Origin: Prevotella sp.
GTDB taxonomy: Bacteria; Bacteroidota; Bacteroidia; Bacteroidales; Bacteroidaceae
DNA length: 64,000 nt
NCBI GenBank assembly: GCA_017469955.1
Contig: JAFUFJ010000019.1
Span: 1-64,000, forward strand
Direction: 5' to 3'
The notes beneath the pieces are model-generated. The model ran no database searches. It saw nothing but the letters and a program-made list of their open reading frames with translations, and was not told the DNA's origin. Shown here one piece after another: positions 8,639 to 17,722 of the stretch. Positions within the stretch are counted from its first letter, which is position 1; the number at the start of each line of letters is the position of its first letter. The position numbers were made by a program, and so were the translations under genes.

Positions 8639-9541
8639 ATGAAGAAAGCATTCCTACTGGCACTTGTTGTCATGGCAAGTGCCTGCTTCACAACGGCAGA
8701 TGCCAAGAAGAAAAAGACCAAGACCATCGTAGCTCCGGCGTCAACCTACGTCGAAGAGGCCATCCCCCTGACCTCTTCACGTGACACTTTAAGCTATGCT
8801 GCAGGCTATGCATCGACCGATGGGCTGCTGAAATACCTGATGAACCAGTATCAAGTCGACACGGCTTACATTGCCGATTTCGTCGAAGGATTCAAGATGT
8901 CACTTGGTAATACGCAAGACCCTAAGCTCAGAGCACAGCATGTAGGCGGGACGATCGCCGACCTTTTTGAGCAGCGTATCTTGCCTACGACGGTCGAAAC
9001 CTTCGCGGGAACTCCCGATTCAATCAATGCTCAGATCTTCGCACAGGCCTTTGTGGCTGCCGTGCTTGGCGACACTTCTGTGCTGAACATGGAAGAAGCC
9101 ACTGAGATAACGCGTTCGAAATCGGAGAGCACCAAGGCCGAAAAAGATGCAGCTTACAGGGTTCACAACCTGCAATGGCTCGTGAACAATGGCCAGCAAG
9201 AGGGTGTTGTCACGACCGAAAGCGGGCTGCAATACAAGGTGATTACGGCCGGAACAGGCGAGGTACCGACAGCAGACGCCAAGGTGACGGTGAAGTATGA
9301 GGGCAAGATGATTGACGGAACTGTTTTTGACAGCTCCTATCAGCGCAATCCCCAGACCTCGACTTTCCGTTGCAACCAGGTCATAAAAGGGTGGACTGAA
9401 GCGCTCACGATGATGCCCGTTGGTTCGAAATGGGAGCTGTATATCCCACAAGAGCTGGGCTACGGAAGCCGGCAAGCCGGCAAGATCAAGCCCTACTCAA
9501 CCCTTATTTTCACGGTCGAGCTGATCAGCATCGAAAAGTAA
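8639..9541 (+). CDS. FKBP-type peptidyl-prolyl isomerase, secreted
   Basis: The protein has 300 residues with a Sec signal (MKKAFLLALVVMASACFTTADA); an AC within it could be a weak lipobox. A basic KKKKTKT stretch follows. The FKBP_N-like region starts at DTLSYAAGYASTDGLL, and the catalytic domain from about residue 205 carries VKYEGKMIDGTVFDSSYQRN, VIKGWTEALTMMPVGSKWELYIP and YSTLIFTVELISIEK. It is a close paralogue of the preceding gene and ends in a transcription terminator at 9625. Confidence 0.9.
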   Translation: MKKAFLLALVVMASACFTTADAKKKKTKTIVAPASTYVEEAIPLTSSRDTLSYAAGYASTDGLLKYLMNQYQVDTAYIADFVEGFKMSLGNTQDPKLRAQHVGGTIADLFEQRILPTTVETFAGTPDSINAQIFAQAFVAAVLGDTSVLNMEEATEITRSKSESTKAEKDAAYRVHNLQWLVNNGQQEGVVTTESGLQYKVITAGTGEVPTADAKVTVKYEGKMIDGTVFDSSYQRNPQTSTFRCNQVIKGWTEALTMMPVGSKWELYIPQELGYGSRQAGKIKPYSTLIFTVELISIEK

Positions 9542-9624
9542 CTGCCTGTCGCCGGGAAGCTTTTCCAGGCTGAAGCGACCGCCGTTTCAGGCTGAAAGGC
9601 ACGGCATGGCGCGCAGAAACATCA

Positions 9625-9658
9625 AGAGAGTTTCTCTGACAGAGGAGCTCTCTTTTTT
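9625..9658 (+). terminator. Intrinsic terminator after the FKBP operon
   Basis: AGAGAG pairs with CTCTCT and an inner CTCT pairs with AGAG. The stem is followed by a run of six T at 9653-9658. Confidence 0.75.
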
Positions 9659-9708
9659 GTGTTATTTTGTCTTTTTGTCATAAAAACATATAAAAATCAT
9701 GCAGAATG

Positions 9709-9739
9709 TTGTCGGAATCGGGCGATTTTCTTAATTTTG
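9709..9739 (+). promoter_or_regulatory. Promoter of the Lrp-family gene
   Basis: TTG at 9709-9711, a 20-bp spacer and TAATTTTG at 9732-9739 fit the Bacteroidetes consensus. The start codon is at 9807, leaving a leader of about 60 nt. Confidence 0.6.
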
Positions 9740-9806
9740 TAGGGTATTTCACTTACATTTTCTCATCAGGACACTGATTACATATCATTAAGAAACCTAC
9801 GTTATC

Positions 9807-10265
9807 ATGGAAAAGATCGACAAAATTGACCGGCAGATTCTTGGCATACTTTCGAAGAATGCGCGTGTGCCATTCAAGGATATTGCATCTGAATGCGGCG
9901 TTTCACGCGCCGCTATTCACCAGCGTGTGCAGCACCTCATGGAGGAAGGGGTGGTGACTGGCAGCCGCTTTGACGTCAATCCAAAGAGTATAGGCTACAG
10001 CACGTGCACCTATGTGGGGCTGAATCTCGAGCGCGGGTCTATGTATAAGACCGTCGTAGAGCAGCTCCGTGAGATTCCCGAAGTGGTGGAAAGTCATTTT
10101 ACCACGGGCCCTTACACGATGCTTGTGAAGCTCTATGCGCGCGACAACGAGCAGCTCATGGACCTGCTTAACAACAAGTTGCAGACCATTCCGGGCGTGA
10201 TGTCCACCGAGACCCTCATCTCTCTTGAGCAAAGTATACGCCGGGAGGTGCCCATCTGCGAATAG
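9807..10265 (+). CDS. Lrp/AsnC family transcriptional regulator
   Basis: The 152-residue protein has an N-terminal winged helix-turn-helix (IDRQILGILSKNARVPFKDIA, then VSRAAIHQRVQHL) and a C-terminal RAM/AsnC ligand-binding domain (VVEQLREIPEVVESHFTTGPYTMLVKLYARD). Such proteins form octamers that sense amino acids and control amino-acid or peptide metabolism. The next gene encodes a peptidase fusion, but a 110-bp element and its own leader separate them, so a regulatory link is only a guess. Confidence 0.92.
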   Translation: MEKIDKIDRQILGILSKNARVPFKDIASECGVSRAAIHQRVQHLMEEGVVTGSRFDVNPKSIGYSTCTYVGLNLERGSMYKTVVEQLREIPEVVESHFTTGPYTMLVKLYARDNEQLMDLLNNKLQTIPGVMSTETLISLEQSIRREVPICE

Positions 10266-10384
10266 TCTGTGGAGCTGACCGGCAAGTCCTTGCCGACTGG
10301 CTTGGCAGCCTTGCCGACCGTTTTTATGTGCCTCCGGTAAGAGAATACCAAGGAACAACGCCAGGAAGGCCAAGAAACACCGCC

Positions 10385-10494
10385 GAGAAAGCTAAGAGTT
10401 ATGCCCGAGAAAGCTAAGGGTTATCGGCAAGAAAGCTATCCTTTCTCGATGAGAACCCATAGACTTCTCGCCCTGAAAGCTAAGCTTTCTCGCT
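10385..10494. repeat. 110-bp pentameric 22-bp element, copy 3
   Basis: Units start at 10385, 10407, 10429, 10451 and 10473. Unit 1 is AGAAAGCTAAGAGTT, unit 2 AGAAAGCTAAGGGTTAT, unit 3 AGAAAGCTATCCTTTCT, unit 4 AGAACCCATAGACTTCT, and unit 5 ends AAGCTTTCTC. The rest of the 304-bp gap before 10570 holds only short GC-rich inverted repeats (GGCAAGTCCTTGCC near 10280). Confidence 0.93.
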
Positions 10495-10569
10495 GACAAG
10501 GCAACAGAAACCGGCAGAGAATTCTCAGCAGACAGGACCGGAAACACGCTCTCAACCCCCGTAAACACT

Positions 10570-12408
10570 ATGATCAGAGCAACTGAAAACAATATGAACA
10601 GCTACGATATAGAGGCCTGGCTCGACCCTATATACAAGCGCTTTCCAGAAGGAGACTGGCGCCCCGTGGTGGGCATCACGACCAACTATGCCGACGGCGA
10701 TGCCACTTTGCGCGAGAAATACTACAAGATGGTGGTCAGAGCAGGCGGTGTGCCGATGCTCATTCCGCCCGTGAGCGACGCGGAAGTCATTCTGAACACG
10801 CTCGAAACCCTTGACGCCCTGCTGCTGACAGGGGGCGGAGACTACGATCCGCGATGGGCTAACGAAGCGCCATCAAGCAGGGTTGGCACGGTGAACACCG
10901 AGCGCGACCTGCCTGAACTGCTCATTACGCGCCTGACTTTCAACCGCCAGCTGCCCATGCTCGGCATCTGCCGAGGCATGCAAACACTGGCCATGGCGCT
11001 CGGAGGAAGGCTGGCTCAAGACATCGAAGAGGCCTTTCCCGAAGCAGCACAGGCAGGAAAGCTGCTCAGACACTCGCAGGAAGAGGCGCGCGAAGTGGCC
11101 ACACACGAGGTGGAAATCGCACACGGAAGCCGGCTTTTCAGCCTCTTCGGCAAGGAGAACATCCGAGTGAACTCGTTCCATCATCAGGCCGTTCTCGACG
11201 GCGGAGCACGCTTTTCAGTGGCAGCAAAGGCACCCGACGGCGTCATCGAAGCCATGGAAAGCAGCGAGGAGAAGCCCATCATAGGGGTGCAATGGCATCC
11301 GGAATGGCTTGCAGACGACGGCCTTCCGCTCTTCACATGGCTCGTCGGCGAGGCGCAACTCTTTGCCGACGCCAAGCAAATCCATCGGGAAACGCTGACC
11401 ATCGACTCCCATTGCGACACGCCGATGTTCTTTCCGCAGGACATCAACTTTGCCCATCGCGACCATCGCATACTCGTCGACCTGCATAAAATGGCCGAAG
11501 GACGGCTCGATGCCACCACAATGGTGGCCTACATCCCCCAGCCGAAGCCCGCGGGAAAGACGACGGTTGACAACCTTGACTATCGAGACAAACCGAAGGC
11601 TTATGCCGACAAAATCTTCGACAAGATTGAGCAAATAGCGGCTGAGAACCACGACTTCCTCGCCTTGGCACGCACACCTGACGACCTGAAAGCCAACAAG
11701 GCAAAGGGACGGAAGTCGATCGTTCTGGGAATTGAAAACGGCCATGCCCTGGAAGGAAGACTGGAAAACGTCGCCCATTTTGCCAGCCGAGGCGTCACCT
11801 ATGTCACCCTTTGCCACAACGGAGACAACGCCATCTGCGACTCAGCACGCACCTTCGACCCCGACGGAGGCCACCTCTGGGGCGGACTTTCGCCCTTCGG
11901 CCGGCAGGCAATTGCCGAGATGAACCGGCAGGGCATCATGGTTGATCTGTCGCATGCGGCAGAGTCGTCGTTCTATGAGGCCCTCGAAACGTCGGCCACA
12001 CCCATCGTTTGCAGCCATAGCAGCTGCCGAAGCTTGTGCAACCACCCACGCAACCTGACCGACCAGCAGATGAAAGCACTGGCTGACAGGGGCGGAGTGA
12101 TGCAGATAACACTTTACAACGGATTCCTCGTAAGCCAAGGAAAGGCCACCATCAACGATGCCATGGCACACCTCGAACATGCCATAAGCATCATGGGAAC
12201 CGACCATGTGGGACTGGGAACCGACTTCGATGGCGACGGCGGTATCATCGGTCTTGCCGACGCTTCAGAACTCATCAACTTCACCCGGCAGCTGCTCCTG
12301 CGCCGATACAGCAAAGAAGATATCGGAAAAATATGGGGCGGAAACTGGCTGCGCGTCATGAGTCTCGTACAGAAAAGCAAGACTGCAAGGCCGGAAAGCA
12401 GCCTCTGA
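10570..12408 (+). CDS. Fusion of C26 glutamine-amidotransferase-like hydrolase and M19 dipeptidase
   Basis: The protein has 612 residues in two enzymatic halves. The first (about 30-255) is a class I glutamine amidotransferase fold of the gamma-glutamyl hydrolase type: LLTGGGDYDPR, the nucleophile Cys near 134 in LGICRGMQ, and the His/Glu pair in VQWHPEW. The second (about 270-600) is a renal-dipeptidase-like metallopeptidase, with zinc ligands HCD near 281, the bridging Glu in LGIENGHALEG, His in CSHSSC and NHPRNL, and GLGTDFDGD. Together they could remove gamma-glutamyl groups and cleave dipeptides, for instance in glutathione or peptide salvage; the substrate is inferred. There is no signal peptide. 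The M28 peptidase follows after 39 bp. Confidence 0.88.
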   Translation: MIRATENNMNSYDIEAWLDPIYKRFPEGDWRPVVGITTNYADGDATLREKYYKMVVRAGGVPMLIPPVSDAEVILNTLETLDALLLTGGGDYDPRWANEAPSSRVGTVNTERDLPELLITRLTFNRQLPMLGICRGMQTLAMALGGRLAQDIEEAFPEAAQAGKLLRHSQEEAREVATHEVEIAHGSRLFSLFGKENIRVNSFHHQAVLDGGARFSVAAKAPDGVIEAMESSEEKPIIGVQWHPEWLADDGLPLFTWLVGEAQLFADAKQIHRETLTIDSHCDTPMFFPQDINFAHRDHRILVDLHKMAEGRLDATTMVAYIPQPKPAGKTTVDNLDYRDKPKAYADKIFDKIEQIAAENHDFLALARTPDDLKANKAKGRKSIVLGIENGHALEGRLENVAHFASRGVTYVTLCHNGDNAICDSARTFDPDGGHLWGGLSPFGRQAIAEMNRQGIMVDLSHAAESSFYEALETSATPIVCSHSSCRSLCNHPRNLTDQQMKALADRGGVMQITLYNGFLVSQGKATINDAMAHLEHAISIMGTDHVGLGTDFDGDGGIIGLADASELINFTRQLLLRRYSKEDIGKIWGGNWLRVMSLVQKSKTARPESSL

Positions 12409-12447
12409 CACCCCGCAAACCAAAGACAACACAACATCAACCACAAA

Positions 12448-13482
12448 ATGAAAAAAAAATACGTGACACGCATCATCATCGCCATCGTAGCCCTGCTCTT
12501 CGGCTATGCCTACGCTATTCATCCTCTTGTCATGAACAGGAAAGCGGCAAAGCACGCGGAAGCCGTCGACAACACCGACCGACGAAAGCCGGTAGGGCCG
12601 GCCTTCGACGCCGACTCGGCCCTGTTCTTCTGTGCCGAACAGTGTGCTTTCGGCCCGAGAACCATGAACTCTGTCGCCCACGACCAGTGTGGAGAATGGA
12701 TTGTTGGCCGCTTCAAGCAATACGGACTGACGGTCGATCAGCAGAAGACCGACCTCAAAGGATATGACGGAACCACCCTGAAGGCAACCAACATCATTGC
12801 CCGTTACCAGCCCGAAAAGGCCGATCGCATCGTCGTTTGCGCCCATTGGGACAGCAGACCGTGGGCCGACAACGACCCGAACGAGGACAACTGGCACCAG
12901 CCTGTCATGGCTGCAAACGACGGAGCAAGCGGTGTTGCAGTGATGATTGAACTGGCACGGCTGCTGGCTTCGGCAGAACCCCTGCCCATCGGCATCGACT
13001 TTGTGTGCTTCGATGCTGAGGATTGGGGCACACCACAATGGGCAGAAGAGGGACAGGAGTCAAGCGAAACATGGGCACTGGGAGCACGATACTGGTCGGA
13101 AAACCTGCCCGAAGGCTATCATCCGCGCTACGGAATACTGCTTGACATGGTTGGCGGACAGGGCGCAAAATTCTACTATGAGGCCTACTCGAAATACTAT
13201 GCTGCCGATGTCATGAAACACATCTGGCGCGCAGCCCACGACACTGGTATGGGTAGTTTCTTCCCAAAGCGCGACGGAGGAGGGGTGACTGACGACCATG
13301 TGCCTATAAATCAAAAGGCGCATATACCGACAGTTGACATCATTGCCTATTATCCCGACTGTGCAGAAAGTTCGTTCGGACCGACGTGGCATACCGTCAA
13401 CGACGACATGAACCATCTGGATTCACACACGCTGAAAGCCGTCGGACAGACGCTTGTACAGGTGATTTTCAGCGAGAAATAA
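12448..13482 (+). CDS. M28 family metallopeptidase (glutaminyl cyclase-like)
   Basis: The 344-residue protein has an N-terminal membrane anchor or signal (KYVTRIIIAIVALLFGYAYAI). The M28 zinc-site order is present: HWD in CAHWDSRPWAD, Asp in MAANDGASG, Glu pair in FDAEDWG, Asp in LLDMVGG and a late His in DDHVPIN. The spacing resembles M28 glutaminyl-peptide cyclotransferases and aminopeptidases of Bacteroidetes, which act in the periplasm on N-terminal Gln or short peptides. Which activity applies cannot be decided here. It probably shares a transcript with the C26-M19 fusion. Confidence 0.85.
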   Translation: MKKKYVTRIIIAIVALLFGYAYAIHPLVMNRKAAKHAEAVDNTDRRKPVGPAFDADSALFFCAEQCAFGPRTMNSVAHDQCGEWIVGRFKQYGLTVDQQKTDLKGYDGTTLKATNIIARYQPEKADRIVVCAHWDSRPWADNDPNEDNWHQPVMAANDGASGVAVMIELARLLASAEPLPIGIDFVCFDAEDWGTPQWAEEGQESSETWALGARYWSENLPEGYHPRYGILLDMVGGQGAKFYYEAYSKYYAADVMKHIWRAAHDTGMGSFFPKRDGGGVTDDHVPINQKAHIPTVDIIAYYPDCAESSFGPTWHTVNDDMNHLDSHTLKAVGQTLVQVIFSEK

Positions 13483-13587
13483 AAGGAACGTTCACCACAA
13501 CCTGTCGCAAAAGCCACAGCAAAGCATCAAACAAACACAGGAAACGGACGGCTCTCTTGCAAACCTTTTCCTCTAAACAATGCCACT

Positions 13588-13622
13588 AAAAAAGCAGGCC
13601 ACAAGGTTGTGACCTGCTTTTC
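13588..13622. terminator. Bidirectional terminator between convergent genes
   Basis: AAAAGCAGGCCACAA and TTGTGACCTGCTTTT form a 15-bp stem with one G-T pair and a two-base loop. A and T runs lie on either side, so it can serve the M28 gene (plus) and the secreted-protein gene (minus). Confidence 0.85.
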
Positions 13623-13649
13623 ATTGTATGAATTTTAGAAAAAAGTGGC

Positions 13650-14387
13650 TTATTTCACCAGGTATTTCTTGCCGTTGCGAACGACAATACCCTTGAAGTT
13701 GGTTACCTGCTGGCCGGCAACGTTGTATGTTACGCCGTCGTTATTGGCTGAAGCGTTGACATTGGCAATGCCATCCCCACCATCTTGAACAAACTTTGGC
13801 AACTCGTCGCCTATCTTACGGAAAATAACATAGACGTAAGTGTCAGGTGTTTCGCTAACATATTGGTCAAAATCTGCAAACACTTCTTCACGAGTAGGAC
13901 CGTCACTGGAATGACCATCCTGTGGATGATTTACATTGTTGACATTGATTTTATCAGCATTTCCAGTATATTCAAAGTCGAATGTCCAACCAGCTTGAGC
14001 GTTTTCACCATGGATAAGACCGTAGCAATCGTCTTCGGTATAGATGCCATCGTCCTTTATTGTGTTGGCATAGCAAACGAGTTCATAGCCATCATTGGGG
14101 AAAGCATAGACGTTGACTTCATACAAACCGGTCTGCTTGGTACAGCCAATTTGATAGTCATTGCCATCAGAATTTTCGCCGCCAACCCACTTGATGAAAG
14201 CACTTTCGCCTTCTTCATCAGAAATGTCATAAACAAAACCTTCGTCTTCCTGACTCTTCGGAGAAAGATAAACCTTACCTCCTGCTGTCGGTTCAGCATA
14301 AGCTTCTACATAAAGAGCCTTGTAAGGAGTGGCGTTCACGTTTGCAGCAAATGCAATTCCTGCAATAAGAGTAAAAATTTTCTTCAT
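13650..14387 (-). CDS. Secreted protein with T9SS-like short C-terminal motif
   Basis: The protein has 245 residues with a clear signal peptide (MKKIFTLIAGIAFAANVNA). The body is acidic and rich in Gly, Asp and Tyr and I do not recognise a family. The last residues (YNVAGQQVTNFKGIVVRNGKKYLVK) match the short terminal motif common on Prevotella exported proteins, related to the C-terminal signal of type IX secretion. It has its own promoter and lies 258 bp downstream of the SusC gene, so it need not belong to that operon. Confidence 0.65.
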   Translation of the reverse strand: MKKIFTLIAGIAFAANVNATPYKALYVEAYAEPTAGGKVYLSPKSQEDEGFVYDISDEEGESAFIKWVGGENSDGNDYQIGCTKQTGLYEVNVYAFPNDGYELVCYANTIKDDGIYTEDDCYGLIHGENAQAGWTFDFEYTGNADKINVNNVNHPQDGHSSDGPTREEVFADFDQYVSETPDTYVYVIFRKIGDELPKFVQDGGDGIANVNASANNDGVTYNVAGQQVTNFKGIVVRNGKKYLVK

Positions 14388-14464
14388 AAAAATCCTTTCT
14401 TTTTAAATGTAAATAATAAATGTACTTATATAAGTGTTGTTTTCTTTTATTAGGTTACTGGCTG

Positions 14465-14472
14465 CAAAGATA
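14465..14472 (-). promoter_or_regulatory. -7 element for the secreted-protein gene
   Basis: On the minus strand TATCTTTG is at 14472-14465, about 78 bp before the start codon. No clear -33 TTTG is seen. Confidence 0.5.
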
Positions 14473-14564
14473 CGAGATTTAACTGAATAGAAATATAAAA
14501 TTTGATTCAAGTTTTATAAAAATCGATTCATTTTGGCCATTTTTATGCTTTTTGACGCTTTGTT

Positions 14565-14619
14565 GTCGCAGGCTATATAGGTATTTTGCGTATCACCTAT
14601 TGTTTTTATAGCCTGCGAC
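14565..14619. terminator. Large inverted repeat after the SusC/SusD operon
   Basis: GTCGCAGGCTATA (14565-14577) and TATAGCCTGCGAC (14607-14619) are perfect 13-bp arms. An inner TAGGT/ACCTA pair extends the fold. It follows the last SusC stop (minus strand) but lacks a strong T-run, so it may end or stabilise the long operon transcript. Confidence 0.5.
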
Positions 14620-14645
14620 TCAAAACGCTTGATGAGAGTTTTTTC

Positions 14646-17600
14646 TTAGAAACCTAAGGATATTCCGAAGTTCAATACGCGCTGGTTCATGTAGGCATCA
14701 CCGGCAGTATTGGTTGAGATTTCGGGGTCTTGCTGGTACTTGTCGTAGCTGGTCCATGTGAAAAGGTTGTAGGCATTCATATAGACACGGGCATTGTCGA
14801 GGAACTTCGGCAGCACCTTGCGCGGTATGTCATAGCTGAGATCGATGGTCTTCAGGCGGATATACCATGCGTCGACAAGCCAGAAGTCTGACATATAAGC
14901 CTCAGCAGAGTTGACAGTCGTGGGATTGGAGGTCAGGCGTGGGAAGTTGATCTCTTCGCCATTCAGGTAGCGTTCCTCTGTCCAGCGTTGCTGATGCAGT
15001 GGCTGGAACTGGCTCTTGAACGGCTCAATACCCGTTCCGACAACTGAGAAGCTGTAGTTGAACGAGCCCTGAAAGAGGACGCTCAGTGTGAGTCCCTTCC
15101 ACGAACCGCCAATGGTCCATCCGAGAGTGGTATTGGGAAGGTTGGGCTTTCCAATGGCTTGTTTGTCGTAGTCGTCGATAACGCCGTCTCCGTTAAGGTC
15201 GCGATACTTCAAGTCGCCTGCCTGAACAGGGGTTTCACTGACTGGTACGGCGGGCTTTCCTTCGCTGTTGTTTTCAATGGCTTCAATGTCTTCCGGTGTA
15301 TAGAAACCGTCCCATACGTAGCCGAACGGCTGGTTGATGGGGCGTCCGGTCTTGGTAAGCCATGGGAAACGCTGCTGTGCTTCCTGCTGATAGAGTATGC
15401 GGTTTTGGGCATAAGAGAACACGAAGTTGGTGTTGAAGCTCCAGTCGCCCCATCCCTTACGATAGCCTACTTGTCCGTCGAAGCCTCGGTTCATGGTCTT
15501 GGCAACGTTGACTGGTGAGGTTCCGATACCGATAAGCTGTGGGATGTCACCACGATAGACAAGCTGATCATAACGATGATCGTAGAAGTAGTCGAAGGTG
15601 ATAGAGACACTGTTCCAAAGGTTCAGGTCGATACCGAGGTCGAACTTGCGTGCCTTCTCCCAGGTTACGTTGTCATTGCCGAGAGCACCCTCTCGATAAC
15701 CTTGCCAGCGAATGGCACGGTCGCCGAAGTAATAAGTGTCGCCAACCTCATAAATCTGGTTGTAAAGATAACGGTCGCCCATGGCAACATCAGAACCTAC
15801 AACACCGTAAGAGGAACGAATCTTCAGGTGGTCGACACTCTTGGCAAAGACTTTGCGGAACCATTCTTCCTCACTGATAACCCAACCGACACCGATAGCG
15901 GGGAAGAGTCCGTAGCGATGGCCTGCTGCAAAACGGTCAGAACCGTTGTAGGCCGCATTGAAGTCGACAAGGTATTTATTCTTATATTTATAACCCAGCT
16001 TCAAGGTCATGCCCATGAACTTCTCAGGAACCTTCTGTCCAAAGTTCTCGTTGGTGGTGCTTTCACGGTTGTAAAGCAGCATACCGCTGACATCATGGTC
16101 TTCGTTGAAGACGCGAGAATAGTTGAGGAATGCCTGCAAGTTGAGGTCCTTGCGAGCCGTGTTGGTACCGGCAGTAATAGCATAAGAACCATTGGTGTAG
16201 ACGTGATCTGGATTGATGTTGTAGTATCCGCCTCCGTTACCATCAGAATTAAAGTGATAGGTCGGGAACTCACTACGCCATGCCGAACGCCAGTTTTCAT
16301 CAATAGTAGAATAGGCTACACGAATGTTGCTCGAAAGACCCTTGGTGATGAAGTCCATCTTCCAGTTGGCACTATAGAGCAAGTTGTTGTCGTTGCGACG
16401 CGTACGACGATAGCCTTGGTTGGCCAAACGGGCGTTAAGCGTCGGACGACGACCAGAAGTGTCATAGAGATAGGCCCACGAACCATCAGGATTGATGACG
16501 GGAGACGAGTAGGGATGCATCTCTTCCCAACTGTAAATCTGTCCCGTTGCATTCAGGTTATAAGGCTCGTTGATGTTCATAAAGCGCGAAGTGACATCGA
16601 GACGCATCGAGAGATTATTGGTTACTTGGAAATCGATGTTCGAACGATAATTGAAACGTCTGTAGAGATAGTTTGAATTAACATCGTTGTTGGCCGAACC
16701 AAAGTTTCTGACAAGACCGTTCTGGATGAAGTAGCCTACAGAGATAAAATACTTCAAGCGGTCAGTACCGCCAGACACATCCACATTGGCATTCGACTGC
16801 TGGGCTGTGCTCTTGAATATCTCATCATACCAGTTCACATCGGGATGTCCATAGGGATCGTCACCAAGACGGAAGTGTTCGAGGTCTTCTTCTGTAAAGA
16901 GTTGGGGTATGCCGTCATTGGCATATGCCTCATTAACCAACTGAGCCGTCTCATAAGATCCAAGGAAATTGGGCGTGCGGACTGGCATTTGCATACCGCT
17001 TTCAAGACGGACATTGATGCGAGGACGGCCATCTTCACCACGACGAGTCTTCACAACAAGCACACCATTGGCACCTTTAATACCGTAGATGGCTGTCGTA
17101 GATGCATCTTTTAATATAGAGATGCTCTCGATCTCGTTGATGTTGATCTGCGAGAGTTGTTCGTAAGTATACTCAACATCGTCGACGATGATGAGTGGCT
17201 TGTTTCCGTCACCATTAAGAGAACTCACACCACGGATAAAGAAGTCGGAAGCATCTTTACCAGGCTGTCCGCTTCGTTGCTGTGAGAAGAAGCCGGGAAG
17301 CTTACCTGCCAAAGTGTTCTGTACGCTGCTGACAGGGACTTTTTGAAGCTCCTTGCCATTAATGGCACTGACAGCACCCGTCAGGGTTATACGCTTGGCT
17401 TGTCCGTAACCAACGACGACAACCTCGTCAAGGCCGTTTGCATCGGGAGACATTTCTACATTGAGGGTGGCGCCACGTACAACCATTTCGCGCTCTACAT
17501 AGCCGACATAGGAGAACAATAAATGGTCGCCTGCATTGGCTGATATGGAATAATGGCCGTCAATATTGGTGACAGCAGCGGTCTGAGTGCCCTTCACTTT

Positions 17601-17720
17601 TACGGTCACACCAATAAGAGGCTCCCCATCATCACTGGATGATACCACACCACTGACTGTTTGAGCCATCATAACGGTGTATGTGCAAAGGCACATTAAA
17701 AGCAATATATATTTTTTCAT
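14646..17720 (-). CDS. SusC/RagA family TonB-dependent outer-membrane transporter
   Basis: The 1024-residue protein has a signal peptide (MKKYILLLMCLCTYTVMMAQ) and a carboxypeptidase-regulatory-like domain (TVSGVVSSSDDGEPLIGVTVKVKG, about 20-105). The plug contains VVVGYGQAKRITLTGAVSAI and the SusC signature TTAIYGIKGANGVLVVKTRRG. A 22-strand barrel follows, ending VLNFGISLGF. It imports large oligomers in partnership with a SusD lipoprotein. The start at 17720 gives a 2-bp gap to the upstream SusD stop; an in-frame start at 17735 overlaps SusD and precedes the signal. It ends the six-gene run with no SusD after it. Confidence 0.95.
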   Translation of the reverse strand: MKKYILLLMCLCTYTVMMAQTVSGVVSSSDDGEPLIGVTVKVKGTQTAAVTNIDGHYSISANAGDHLLFSYVGYVEREMVVRGATLNVEMSPDANGLDEVVVVGYGQAKRITLTGAVSAINGKELQKVPVSSVQNTLAGKLPGFFSQQRSGQPGKDASDFFIRGVSSLNGDGNKPLIIVDDVEYTYEQLSQININEIESISILKDASTTAIYGIKGANGVLVVKTRRGEDGRPRINVRLESGMQMPVRTPNFLGSYETAQLVNEAYANDGIPQLFTEEDLEHFRLGDDPYGHPDVNWYDEIFKSTAQQSNANVDVSGGTDRLKYFISVGYFIQNGLVRNFGSANNDVNSNYLYRRFNYRSNIDFQVTNNLSMRLDVTSRFMNINEPYNLNATGQIYSWEEMHPYSSPVINPDGSWAYLYDTSGRRPTLNARLANQGYRRTRRNDNNLLYSANWKMDFITKGLSSNIRVAYSTIDENWRSAWRSEFPTYHFNSDGNGGGYYNINPDHVYTNGSYAITAGTNTARKDLNLQAFLNYSRVFNEDHDVSGMLLYNRESTTNENFGQKVPEKFMGMTLKLGYKYKNKYLVDFNAAYNGSDRFAAGHRYGLFPAIGVGWVISEEEWFRKVFAKSVDHLKIRSSYGVVGSDVAMGDRYLYNQIYEVGDTYYFGDRAIRWQGYREGALGNDNVTWEKARKFDLGIDLNLWNSVSITFDYFYDHRYDQLVYRGDIPQLIGIGTSPVNVAKTMNRGFDGQVGYRKGWGDWSFNTNFVFSYAQNRILYQQEAQQRFPWLTKTGRPINQPFGYVWDGFYTPEDIEAIENNSEGKPAVPVSETPVQAGDLKYRDLNGDGVIDDYDKQAIGKPNLPNTTLGWTIGGSWKGLTLSVLFQGSFNYSFSVVGTGIEPFKSQFQPLHQQRWTEERYLNGEEINFPRLTSNPTTVNSAEAYMSDFWLVDAWYIRLKTIDLSYDIPRKVLPKFLDNARVYMNAYNLFTWTSYDKYQQDPEISTNTAGDAYMNQRVLNFGISLGF

Positions 17721-17722
17721 AA

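Noticed and set aside
15576-16676. 366-codon open frame on the plus strand
   Set aside because: It lies fully opposite SusC, which has complete family motifs; it is an antisense shadow.
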